From an uncultured Clostridia bacterium (GTDB taxonomy: Bacteria; Bacillota; Clostridia; TANB77; CAG-508), in NCBI GenBank assembly GCA_928721565.1, contig OV788638.1, positions 310,001 to 374,000 of the forward strand: a DNA stretch of 64,000 bases. Direction: 5' to 3'. This document shows positions 17,280 to 25,796 of the stretch, in pieces (positions within the stretch are counted from its first letter, which is position 1; each line of letters opens with the position of its first letter). The notes under the pieces are model-generated. The model saw only the letters and a program-made list of their open reading frames with translations, made no database searches and was not told the origin of the DNA. The position numbers were made by a program, and so were the translations under genes.

Positions 17280-19766
17280 TTACTTCAAAATCTCTGGATT
17301 CTCTTCAAATATTTTGTGTGCAATGTTATCATTCATTTCAAAAGGGACTACATATCCTTCTAGTGTCTCTGCTTTTTCTCTTAACAAATCATTTTCTTGA
17401 TTTACATATATTTTTGATTTTCCTTTACCATTTTTGGCTTCTTGTACTAAATTTAAAACTGGTGAATTTCCATCAAATGCAATTACTATTGATTTTCTTC
17501 TTTCAAAAATCTCATAATTAAAGCTTTTATATATTCCAAGTTCTTCTGTTTCTGGTGAAATACAAATTCCGTCTACATTCTCTTCTAATAATCTATTTTT
17601 TACTTTTTCTGTTACTACTTTAGGCACTATTGCATTAACTTCAATATTTTTATTCATTTCCTTTGCTATATCTACAACTGCTTTTTCATAGCCTTGCATT
17701 TTATGACCTACAACTAAATATGCATTGTCACTATTTATATTTTTTATAAATTCTTTTAATGCTTTTATTCCTTCTTCTGATGCTACTGTTTCTCTTCCTT
17801 TTGTATTAAAACTTCCACCTGCTATTATTACTGGCACTTTGTCTGTTGGTAGTTCTTTTATTTTGTTTTTTAATTCCTCTTCTGTATCAAGACTTCCAGA
17901 AACTCTAAGTTCTTCTTGTCCTTCTGTTTCTTTCATGTTTTTCTCTTCTAGTTCTAATACAGCTTCTTTTATTGTTCTACCATTTAAAAATTTCGCAAAT
18001 GTTTTGCTCTTCTCTTTAAAGTATTTTTCTCTATCTTCTATTATTTCTTTTTCTGTTTCTCTCATTTTGCTGAATTCTTTTTCTGTCAAGCCTAGTAAAT
18101 TTTGAAGTGCCAATTGTTCATCAATTGTATCTGAACCATAAAATCCACATCCATCTGTTCCTTGTACACATTTTACACCATTCTTTAAGAATGTTTTTAG
18201 TGGATGATTTGACAAATCACTTAAGTTATTTAGTCTTACATTTGATGTTAGTTGGAATTCTACTATTATCCCATTTTCCTCCATCATTTCCATTAATTCG
18301 TGTCCTGCTTTACTTCCTAAATCTTCTGAATAAAGTCCGTGTCCTAATCTACATCTTGGCATTTCTTGTCCTTCTTGTAGAGCTTCTTTTATACATAGTA
18401 TTGATTTTCTTACATTATCTCTTAAGCTGTCATTTTCTCCTGCATGGATTCTTATTGTGAAGCCTTTGTCCTCTTCATTAACATATTTTACAATTTCATT
18501 AATTGCTGGTTGTAAATCAGAAATATCATTTATTTCTTCTCCTATAAAGTCACTTCCTACAACATATGGACTTTTTGCTACTGCTTTTAATACATTTACA
18601 TTTTCTCTTAAATATGTATTACTTGTTTTTTGATCTTTTATTATTGTTAATGGTATTCTTCTTATTCCTACTAAAAATCTTATTTTTACTCCTGTTTCTT
18701 TTTCTATTACAGGTAAAATCTCATGTATTTCTTCTAGTAATTTTACTGCAGGTTCTCCTGTTTTAGCTAAGTCTGTGTCTGCTATTTCTACATATTGTAT
18801 TCCTTGTCTTTGATATTCTCTTGCTGTCCATAGTAATTTGTCTTGTCTTAATGTATTGTTTTTGTATGGACTGTTTTCTTTTTTATCTTCTAACATTTGT
18901 AATACTATTTTTACTATATCTGTCTCTGGAATTTGATTAATTTTGTTTTCTGTTAGTATTATTTTTTCTGTTGATTTAGTTCCTTTGGCAAATACATATC
19001 TATAAATATAGCATTTCTCTAAATTAGTAAATACTGCTTGACCATCTTTCATTATGGCTAGACTTGTTCTTATTTTATCTATATTATATTCTGCATTTTC
19101 TAAATTGTTTAATATGAAGTCTGCAAAATTTATAAATGTATTGTCATCTATCTTTCTTGTTCTATATTTTCCTTGTAATGGTAAATCTTCAAATTGTTTT
19201 TCTATTTTTTTTCTTTGATTATAAATTTTTTCTTCTTGTTCTTGGCTTAATTTTAAATTTAGCTTTTTGATATAATATAGTGGGTATCTTACTTGATGTG
19301 CTATTCCTAATGCAATCAAACAATCTGGTGTTAGATTTGCATTCATATGTGTATGTAAATCTGTTCTGAATTTTGATCTTTTTAATATATATGTTTTTAC
19401 GATTGTTTTTTCTATTGGTAGTTTGTAATTTTTTGTTTGTGACATTAATGTTTTTGTTATTGCAGGAATTTTGGCCTTTATTTCTATTCTATCTTCAAAG
19501 ATGTTTGCTATTTTTATTCCACCTAGTCTAAATATATATACTTCTTCATTGTCGCCATTTATGCTTGCTGGTATTTTTCCTGTTATTATTTTCATGTCTT
19601 TTTCGTTTTTGATTGTTTCTACATTACATATTTTTGCTAAATTTGTAATTAAGTTTCCTGAATTATGATTCGGAGTTTCTAATATATATGTTATTTCGTC
19701 TTCTCCTGTTTTGTTTAAATTTACTATTATATCTTTTTCTTTGTCTAAATAGAATTTTTTTACCAT
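17280..19766 (-). CDS. Adenosine-deaminase-like amidohydrolase fused to a C-terminal Rossmann-like (SLOG-type?) domain
   Basis: An 828-residue three-part protein. Residues 1-130 are an unrecognised N-terminal domain. Residues 131-600 carry the adenosine/AMP deaminase TIM-barrel signature: H138 and H140 (DLHTHMNANL), H441 and E444 (RIHAGEN), H476 (RLGHGL), a TSNVRL...HPLKTFLKNGV segment, and D538. All zinc ligands and the catalytic Glu/His are present. However, the Asp that follows the zinc Asp in true deaminases (TDDP), which contacts the purine, is Gly here (TDGCGF). The substrate may therefore differ. Residues 640-828 (VPVIIAGGSFNTKGRETV, then AYLVVGHKMQGYEKAVVDIA, then GICISPETEELG) look like a nucleotide-binding Rossmann/SLOG fold; this is my inference. 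Start at 19766 follows AAAAGGAGAG. Monocistronic, with its own promoter and terminator. Confidence 0.75.
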   Translation of the reverse strand: MVKKFYLDKEKDIIVNLNKTGEDEITYILETPNHNSGNLITNLAKICNVETIKNEKDMKIITGKIPASINGDNEEVYIFRLGGIKIANIFEDRIEIKAKIPAITKTLMSQTKNYKLPIEKTIVKTYILKRSKFRTDLHTHMNANLTPDCLIALGIAHQVRYPLYYIKKLNLKLSQEQEEKIYNQRKKIEKQFEDLPLQGKYRTRKIDDNTFINFADFILNNLENAEYNIDKIRTSLAIMKDGQAVFTNLEKCYIYRYVFAKGTKSTEKIILTENKINQIPETDIVKIVLQMLEDKKENSPYKNNTLRQDKLLWTAREYQRQGIQYVEIADTDLAKTGEPAVKLLEEIHEILPVIEKETGVKIRFLVGIRRIPLTIIKDQKTSNTYLRENVNVLKAVAKSPYVVGSDFIGEEINDISDLQPAINEIVKYVNEEDKGFTIRIHAGENDSLRDNVRKSILCIKEALQEGQEMPRCRLGHGLYSEDLGSKAGHELMEMMEENGIIVEFQLTSNVRLNNLSDLSNHPLKTFLKNGVKCVQGTDGCGFYGSDTIDEQLALQNLLGLTEKEFSKMRETEKEIIEDREKYFKEKSKTFAKFLNGRTIKEAVLELEEKNMKETEGQEELRVSGSLDTEEELKNKIKELPTDKVPVIIAGGSFNTKGRETVASEEGIKALKEFIKNINSDNAYLVVGHKMQGYEKAVVDIAKEMNKNIEVNAIVPKVVTEKVKNRLLEENVDGICISPETEELGIYKSFNYEIFERRKSIVIAFDGNSPVLNLVQEAKNGKGKSKIYVNQENDLLREKAETLEGYVVPFEMNDNIAHKIFEENPEILK

Positions 19767-19838
19767 TGCTTTCTCTCCTTTTCTTATGGGAAATGATGCT
19801 TTACAGGCATTTTCCTCTTTTTACAAATATTAATCTAT

Positions 19839-19867
19839 ATTGTATCATATTTAGAAGTTTTTTGCAA
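19839..19867 (-). promoter_or_regulatory. Promoter of the deaminase-like gene
   Basis: Minus-strand TTGCAA (19862-19867), 17 bases, TACAAT (19839-19844). The 70-base leader can form an imperfect GGAAA...TTTCC hairpin. Confidence 0.6.
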
Positions 19868-19871
19868 TAGT

Positions 19872-20052
19872 TATGTAAAGTTTATTATATAATTTTCCTT
19901 AATCTTTACCTTTACTCAGTCCTTATTTGGGCAAAAATAAGGACTAGTCATTCTAACAATGACTAGTCTGGTGAGGAGGACAAATCACACTTTGTTGCTT
20001 CGCATTATGTGCGATTCATCCTTCTTCTCGTTCTAATTTTTATATTTAATTC
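19872..20052 (-). other. 3' flank of the first FGE-type gene with two stem-loops
   Basis: Gene-free. It contains two perfect hairpins back to back: AGTCCTTATTT / AAATAAGGACT and GACTAGTCATT / AATGACTAGTC, neither followed by a T-run. The first 45 bases (TGTAAAGTTTATT...CTTTAC) are clearly related to 25660-25705, after the second FGE-type gene, so the duplicated unit extends past the coding region. Confidence 0.6.
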
Positions 20053-20275
20053 TTAAGCTGAGCCCATTCTAGTGTCTCGCTGTACAGGACTCAGGTCTAC
20101 TTTAATAAAGTGAAAGCCTGAAACCGACGAAGTTGTTGCAACCGGTCGTACCGTTGACGCTACGGTAAGCTGCTGGAGTACTAGCGCCATTACCGACGTA
20201 ATTGCCCCCGCGTGTAGCACAAGGAATGCTTGAATAAGAAGTATATTCAAGCGTCCACTCCCATACATTTCCGGC
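20053..20275 (-). other. High-G+C block: variable-looking C-terminal tip and first 50 bases past the stop
   Basis: By eye this stretch approaches 50% G+C, against about 30% around it. It covers the last 55 codons of the FGE-type gene and continues past the stop to about 20053. Codons here are rich in GGT, GGC, GTC, AAC, TAC, AGC and TTC. It resembles the variable region of a diversity-generating retroelement; no template copy or reverse transcriptase was recognised in this window. Confidence 0.5.
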
Positions 20276-21619
20276 TATATCATATATTCCCTGTTTACTA
20301 AATGTATCACTTGAGCCTGTCGATAACAATATACTTAAACTTGAAGCTTTTACTCCATATGCCCCTGTTGTCCATGTTGTTGAACCGTAATCTTTTGAAT
20401 ATTTAGAATTTTCATTTGTTATATTCCATAAATTATCACTATAATTTCCCCAACTTGTACTGTTTGTTTTTAAGTCTGCTTGGCTTGTTCCTTTGTTTTC
20501 TAAATATTTTAATACTAAGTCCCATTGCACTCCAAACATTAAGCTACTTGTGTAATTTCCTGATTCCATATTACTTGCTAATGTTTGTGCCTGACTACAT
20601 GTCACATAATTATATGGATATGCATTTTGTTTTATTACTGGTGTCTCTGTTGGTGCTGTATCAGCTGAACCAGAAGTTTTTGGTGTGTCTTCTATTCCTG
20701 TTTCATATTTTCCTATATAGAATCCTCCATTTTGATATATACTTTTCAACATTTTTTGTTTTAGTTCTGTATATTTATCACTTGTTAATCCTGTTGCAGC
20801 ATCTGAAGAATATTCATCTTTATAGCTTGTTCCATTTCTGTAATCATTTGTATATGTGTGTAAATCTGTCTCTATCGCTGTATATTCTTCATCTGAAAAT
20901 TCTGTTATGTCTAATCCTGCTGTTTGATATACTTCAGTCGTTTTAGGCACTTCTACCCATACATATTGATTTCCTGTACTGTCTTCTATTGTCAATCCAT
21001 TGTCTAAATTTGTTCCTACTACTTCACTAAACCCTCCTGGTAAGTATGTCCCTGCAGATGTTTTTATTTTACTTGATACCGTTGTGGATCCTCCATTTAG
21101 CTCTTCACCTTGTTGTTTTGGCTCTGCAGTTACACTTACTCCTATTTTTGTTGAAAGATTTTCTTTTGTTTCATCTATTGGAGTCTTTAACAATTTTACT
21201 TTTACTGTCATTGTTGTTTCTTCTTGAGCTTTTAATGTTGTCTTATCAAGATTACATATTACTTCAAAATATTCTTCATTTGTACTTGTTGCCTCTGCTG
21301 TTAAATCTGCTGATAAATCTTGACTTTTATTTTTTACTGTATATGTTGCTATTGCTGTTTCTCCTTTAGCTGTTAATCCTGACACACTTACTGTTCCTTC
21401 TGTTTTTTGGCTTTCATTTATTGTTGCCGTTGTTGTTCCATCTCCTCCTGTTGTCGGTGTCCCTATAAATTCTACTAAAAAATTATCTTGTTTTGATTCT
21501 CCTTTTGCACTTCCAGTTATGTTTAATCCTACATTGCCTATTGCTGCATATCCTACTGCTACTAGTACAATTGCAAGCAATACTATTCCACCTATAATTT
21601 TATTATTTGCTTTTCTCAA
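20102..21619 (-). CDS. Surface protein: anchor + TasA-like domain + FGE/C-type-lectin tip (paralog 1)
   Basis: 505 residues from a TTG start at 21619. The TTG is chosen because GGAGGGG lies six bases before it and the same arrangement occurs in the paralog; an ATG 18 codons further upstream is also in frame. A membrane helix (IIGGIVLLAIVLVAVGYAAI, from about residue 8) is followed by a beta-rich region (SAKGE...VSVTAEP, 30-180) like the TasA/camelysin or Ig-type folds. The C-terminal half is a formylglycine-generating-enzyme (FGE) / C-type-lectin fold (YVWVEVPKT, GGFYIGKYETG, FGVQWDLVLKYL, DIAGNVWEWTLEY, GFRLSLY). The catalytic cysteines of true FGE are not evident, so a binding role is likelier. 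The N-terminal 180 residues are almost identical to paralog 2, while the last 45 diverge strongly. Confidence 0.75.
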   Translation of the reverse strand: MRKANNKIIGGIVLLAIVLVAVGYAAIGNVGLNITGSAKGESKQDNFLVEFIGTPTTGGDGTTTATINESQKTEGTVSVSGLTAKGETAIATYTVKNKSQDLSADLTAEATSTNEEYFEVICNLDKTTLKAQEETTMTVKVKLLKTPIDETKENLSTKIGVSVTAEPKQQGEELNGGSTTVSSKIKTSAGTYLPGGFSEVVGTNLDNGLTIEDSTGNQYVWVEVPKTTEVYQTAGLDITEFSDEEYTAIETDLHTYTNDYRNGTSYKDEYSSDAATGLTSDKYTELKQKMLKSIYQNGGFYIGKYETGIEDTPKTSGSADTAPTETPVIKQNAYPYNYVTCSQAQTLASNMESGNYTSSLMFGVQWDLVLKYLENKGTSQADLKTNSTSWGNYSDNLWNITNENSKYSKDYGSTTWTTGAYGVKASSLSILLSTGSSDTFSKQGIYDIAGNVWEWTLEYTSYSSIPCATRGGNYVGNGASTPAAYRSVNGTTGCNNFVGFRLSLY

Positions 21620-21692
21620 ATTCTTCCCCTCCATCTTTTGTGTTCTGCCAAACGAGATATTTTTTGGCACCCAAACTTTTAGGTACATTTAT

Positions 21693-21721
21693 AAATTATC
21701 ATCTTGTGTATTTCCTGTCAA
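21693..21721 (-). promoter_or_regulatory. Promoter of FGE-type paralog 1
   Basis: Minus-strand TTGACA (21716-21721), 17 bases, TAATTT (21693-21698). Confidence 0.6.
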
Positions 21722-21757
21722 TACTTTTTTCGTATTTTGTTGTTTTGTGTTTAATAT

Positions 21758-21771
21758 TACCAAATTTGGTA
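21758..21771 (-). promoter_or_regulatory. 14-bp perfect palindrome upstream of the promoter
   Basis: TACCAAATTTGGTA lies about 37 bases upstream of the -35 of paralog 1. It could be an operator. Paralog 2 has no equivalent. Confidence 0.35.
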
Positions 21772-21782
21772 TTCTCTAATGC

Positions 21783-21822
21783 CAAAAAATAGAGAAAGTT
21801 TATACTATAACCTCCTCTATTC
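21783..21822 (-). terminator. Terminator of pheT
   Basis: Stem AATAGAG / CTCTATT with a loop of about 20 bases, followed by six T on the minus strand, seven bases after the pheT stop. Confidence 0.6.
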
Positions 21823-21829
21823 TAAAAAT

Positions 21830-24193
21830 TTATTTTCTCAACTCTGCACCACATTTTTTAGAAACAGTATCAATAATCTTATCCATTAAAGAATTAACTT
21901 CTTCATCAGTTAAAGTCTTTTTATTATCAGAGAAAGTCAATGAATATGCCATAGATTTTTTATCTAAGCCAACTCCAACGCCTGTATAAACATCAAATAT
22001 TTCGATATCTGTAAGTGTACTTCCTCCACCATTTTTTATTGCCTTTTCAACTTCTTTAGATGTTAAAGATTTATCAACTACAAATGCTACATCCTTTTTT
22101 ACACTTGGGAATTTTGAAATTTCTTTATATTTCATTTTTCCAACTCTCTTTTTAAACAATTCATCTAAGTTGATTTCTAATACAAATACATCTTCCATAG
22201 TTACATTTGGATGTACTTTTCCTATAATACCCACATTTGATCCATTTACATTTATATATGCACTTTGTCCTGGATGCATTTCTTTTGGCATTTCTTGTTT
22301 CATAAAGCTGTATCTTCCTGCATATCCAAGATAATCTAATAGCTCTTCTGCAACACCCTTGATTGTGTAGAAATCTACATTTTTTGTGTTATTTAATCCA
22401 AGTGAATATTTTCCTGTCATTAATACACATAGTTTTGTATCTTCTCCATATACATCTCCTTTTTTATAGAAACCTTTTCCTATTTCGAATATTGATACAT
22501 CTTTTTGGCTACGAGCAGCATTATATTCATATATCTTGTAAAGTGATGGTATCATGCTATATCTTAGTGTATTTCTATCTTCTGTGATTGGGTCTAATAA
22601 TTTTAATGGTTCAAATTCATCTAATGTGTAACCATTTACTTCTTTATCATTTATTAAAACATATGATAATGTTTCATTTAAGCCTAATGCTATCATTTTG
22701 TTTCTTATTTCTCTCTGAGTTTTGTCATAACTTCCTTTTCTCATTGGAACTACTGGAAGTTTTCCTTGTATATTGTCAACACCATATATACGGCTTACTT
22801 CTTCAATTAAGTCCTCTTTAATTGATATATCCATTCTTCTTGATGGTACTGTTACTGTGATTTTTTCTCCATCTACTTTATATGTAAATCCTAGTTTTCT
22901 AAATACATTTAGAATTTCTTCATTTGGAATTGTTGTTCCTAATACATTATTAATATTTTGAAATATAATTTCTATTTCTTTGTCTTCTTTATTTGTCTTG
23001 TCATATACTACAGTTCCTGTAACAACTTTTCCTCCTGCATATTTTTCTAGTAATGCACATGCTCTTTCTATTGCCATATATGTTCTATTTGGATCTAGTC
23101 CTTTTTCGAATCTGTTGCTTGCTTCACTTCTTATAATTTTCTTAGATGTTAATCTAACTTTTACTGAATCAAAAATTGCTGATTCTATAATTATATTTTT
23201 GGTGTCTGGTTCTACTTCTGTTTCAAGTCCTCCCATAACTCCTGCAAGTCCTACTCCATGTGTGCTGTCTGCTATTACTATATCATCTGCACTTAATGTT
23301 CTTTCTATATTATCAAGTGTTGTTAGTTTCTCTCCTTCTTCTGCCATTCTTACAACTAGCTTATTTCCAAGTCTGTCTGCATCATAGAAATGTAATGGTT
23401 GGCCTAATTCTAACATTACATAATTACTGATATCTACTACATTATTTATTGGTCTTATTCCTGAAGCTATTAATCTATTTTTTATAAATGCTGGACTTTC
23501 TTTAATTTCTACATTTTCTACTTTTTTTACTAATAACATTGAACAATTTTCTGTTTTTACTTCTGTTTTAAAACTTTTATTAATGTCTTCACCTTGTTCA
23601 TTATGTGTTAAATCTACATCTTTTACTTTTTTGTCATATATAGCACCTATTTCATATGCCATTCCTAAAATGCTTAGTAAATCTCCTCTGTTTGCTGTTA
23701 ATTCAAAGTCTATTACACTGTCATCCATTCCCATATATTTTATTGGGTCTTCTCCTGGTACAGCATCTTCCCCAAGTTCTGCTATTCCTTCTGAATCTTC
23801 TGGCTTTAGAAATTTATGTTCTAATCCAAGTTCTGCTATTGAACATAACATTCCATTTGATTCTTGACCTCTTATTACACCTTTTTTTATTGTTTTGTCT
23901 GGTAATACTGCTCCATCAAGTGCTACAATTACTTTTATACCTTTTCTTGCATTTGGCGCACCACATACTATGTCTAAAACTTCACTTCCTATATTTACTT
24001 TACACAAATGTAAATGATCTGAATCTGGATGGTCTTTACATTCTACTATTTCTCCTATTACTAATTTTGTTGCATTTATTAATTTTTCTGCTGAATCATA
24101 TTCATTTCCTACTCTTGTCATATCTTCTGCTAATTGTTTTACATCAACATCTATGTCTACATAGTCTTTTACAAAATTTGTACTTAATTTCAT
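21830..24193 (-). CDS. pheT: Phenylalanyl-tRNA synthetase beta subunit
   Basis: Beta chain of the alpha2beta2 synthetase, 787 residues. N-terminal tRNA-binding (EMAP-like) domain (LVIGEIVECKDHPDSDHLHL, then VDIVCGAPN-type core), B3/B4 editing region (ENCSMLLVKKV; SEASNRFEKGLDPN), B5, and the C-terminal anticodon-binding FDX-ACB domain (SKFPSVKKDVAFVVDKSLTS; IFDVYTGVGV; LTFSDNKKTLTDEEVN). Cotranscribed with pheS, 25 bases upstream. Confidence 0.96.
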   Translation of the reverse strand: MKLSTNFVKDYVDIDVDVKQLAEDMTRVGNEYDSAEKLINATKLVIGEIVECKDHPDSDHLHLCKVNIGSEVLDIVCGAPNARKGIKVIVALDGAVLPDKTIKKGVIRGQESNGMLCSIAELGLEHKFLKPEDSEGIAELGEDAVPGEDPIKYMGMDDSVIDFELTANRGDLLSILGMAYEIGAIYDKKVKDVDLTHNEQGEDINKSFKTEVKTENCSMLLVKKVENVEIKESPAFIKNRLIASGIRPINNVVDISNYVMLELGQPLHFYDADRLGNKLVVRMAEEGEKLTTLDNIERTLSADDIVIADSTHGVGLAGVMGGLETEVEPDTKNIIIESAIFDSVKVRLTSKKIIRSEASNRFEKGLDPNRTYMAIERACALLEKYAGGKVVTGTVVYDKTNKEDKEIEIIFQNINNVLGTTIPNEEILNVFRKLGFTYKVDGEKITVTVPSRRMDISIKEDLIEEVSRIYGVDNIQGKLPVVPMRKGSYDKTQREIRNKMIALGLNETLSYVLINDKEVNGYTLDEFEPLKLLDPITEDRNTLRYSMIPSLYKIYEYNAARSQKDVSIFEIGKGFYKKGDVYGEDTKLCVLMTGKYSLGLNNTKNVDFYTIKGVAEELLDYLGYAGRYSFMKQEMPKEMHPGQSAYINVNGSNVGIIGKVHPNVTMEDVFVLEINLDELFKKRVGKMKYKEISKFPSVKKDVAFVVDKSLTSKEVEKAIKNGGGSTLTDIEIFDVYTGVGVGLDKKSMAYSLTFSDNKKTLTDEEVNSLMDKIIDTVSKKCGAELRK

Positions 24194-24218
24194 TTCATAT
24201 CCTCCTTCATTTTATAAA

Positions 24219-25268
24219 TTATTCTTCATCCTTTCTGTCAAATTGAGACAAAAATCTGATATCATTTGCATACAAATATCTCATATCTGGAATTCCATAT
24301 TTAAACATAGCTAAACGCTCTAATCCTGTTCCAAATGCAAATCCGCTATATTTTTCTGGGTCATATCCATTCATTTTTAATACATTTGGGTGTACAATTC
24401 CTGAACCAAGAACTTCTATCCATCCTGTTTGTTTGCATAGGTTGCATCCTTTTCCACCACATTTAAAACATGTTACATCTACTTCATATGATGGTTCTGT
24501 AAATGGGAAGTAGCTTGGTCTAAAACGTAGTTCTGAATTTTTTCCTATTAATTTTTTTACAAAGACTTCTAATGTTCCTTTTAGGTCTGCTAATGATACA
24601 TTTCTTTCTTTTTTGTCTATTACAAGTCCTTCTACTTGGCCAAATTGATGTGAATGTGTTGCATCATCTTCTCTACGATATGTTTTTCCTGCACATATCA
24701 TTCTTATTGGCGTTTTTTCTGTATTTGCTAACATTGTTCTTGCTTGAACTGCTGATGTTTGCGTTCTTAGTAAATGTTCGTTTGTTATATAGAAACTATC
24801 TTGCATATCTCTTGCTGGATGTCCTTTTGGTAGGTTTAATCTTTCAAAACAGAATTCATCTGTTTCTAGCTCTGGACCTGATACTACATCATATCCCATT
24901 GATACAAATAAATCTTCTATTTCTTCTATTACTCTGTTTACTGGATGTTTGCTTCCTCTTTTTATTTTTGTTCCAGGTAATGTTATATCTATTGTTTCAT
25001 TTTCTATTTTTTCTGCCAACATATTTTCCATTATTGCATCTTCTGCAATAGATATTTTTTCTTCTATTGATTTTCTTGCCTCATTTACTAATGCTCCTAC
25101 TTTGGGTCTTTCTTCTGGTGATAGACTTCCTAATGTTTTTAATAATCCTGATAATTCACTTTTCTTTCCTAGCATTTTTACTTTAAATTCTTGTAATTCT
25201 TGTGAATTTTTTATTTCTTTGATTTTCTCTTCTGCTTGTTTTTTAATTTCTTCAATCTTTTCTTGCAT
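24219..25268 (-). CDS. pheS: Phenylalanyl-tRNA synthetase alpha subunit
   Basis: Catalytic alpha chain, 349 residues: N-terminal coiled coil (1-85), then the class II core with motif 2 (IRMICAGKTYRREDDATHSHQF) and motif 3 (GFAFGTGLERLAMFKYGI). A CFKCGGKGCNLCKQTGW segment looks like a zinc site. The frame opens at 25319, but MQEKIEEIKKQ at 25268 follows AAAGGAGGAAG and lies after the T-box terminator, so it is the start. Expression is controlled by the T-box leader. Confidence 0.95.
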   Translation of the reverse strand: MQEKIEEIKKQAEEKIKEIKNSQELQEFKVKMLGKKSELSGLLKTLGSLSPEERPKVGALVNEARKSIEEKISIAEDAIMENMLAEKIENETIDITLPGTKIKRGSKHPVNRVIEEIEDLFVSMGYDVVSGPELETDEFCFERLNLPKGHPARDMQDSFYITNEHLLRTQTSAVQARTMLANTEKTPIRMICAGKTYRREDDATHSHQFGQVEGLVIDKKERNVSLADLKGTLEVFVKKLIGKNSELRFRPSYFPFTEPSYEVDVTCFKCGGKGCNLCKQTGWIEVLGSGIVHPNVLKMNGYDPEKYSGFAFGTGLERLAMFKYGIPDMRYLYANDIRFLSQFDRKDEE

Positions 25269-25284
25269 TTTTCTTCCTCCTTTA

Positions 25285-25595
25285 AAATTTTGATGAATGT
25301 CGAAAAAGAGCCAATTCATCCTGTTTTAGGACGAATGGCTCTTTCGTGGTACCACCTAAATTTATTAATTGTACTTTTCTCTGCACTTAATTAACCTCTT
25401 TATAGTTTTAACGGTTCTACCGCTTCTTTCTACTTGCTTTGTTTTAATTGTTTTTATTTGCCTCGCTTTGAAAAGAAGATCTCTAAAGTGAAATTTCAAT
25501 ATATTTTGCATAAATAGCTCTCAGCTTTGCTATTTTCTCTGTGATGCTTTTATAATATATCTACTTTGCTTTTTCTTTGATTTTATTTTTTACTT
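25285..25595 (-). promoter_or_regulatory. T-box riboswitch controlling pheS-pheT
   Basis: The conserved T-box AGGTGGTACCACG is at 25345-25357 on the minus strand. It is followed by a terminator stem (AAAGAGCCATTCGTCCT / AGGATGAATTGGCTCTTT, 25306-25343) with TTTTTCG, and pheS starts 37 bases later. Upstream is a Stem I region with GCTGAGAGC. Uncharged tRNA-Phe should stabilise the antiterminator. I could not assign the specifier codon with confidence; UUC is expected. Confidence 0.92.
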
Positions 25596-25600
25596 TTGCT

Positions 25601-25629
25601 ATTTTATCACATTTTGTTAGTTTTGTAAA
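25601..25629 (-). promoter_or_regulatory. Promoter of the T-box/pheST transcript
   Basis: Minus-strand TTTACA (25624-25629), 17 bases, TAAAAT (25601-25606). Between here and 25796 lies only AT-rich sequence related to the 3' flank of FGE paralog 1. Confidence 0.6.
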
Positions 25630-25796
25630 TACCTTAATTGATGACTTTTTAATCATTGGTGTAAAGTTTATTTATTATTTTCCATAATCTTTATATTTAC
25701 TTACCACTTATTCTCATAAAAATAATAACTAGTTCTATGAGGAAAACTGGGCAAATATATTGCTTTAAATTACATGAAAACAGACAGAACTACAGT

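Noticed and set aside
20053..20268. 71-codon minus-strand frame overlapping the end of FGE paralog 1
   Set aside because: It lies in another frame of a GC-rich coding tip, has no ribosome site, and the main frame shows clear FGE-fold motifs. The GC content is reported as a finding instead.
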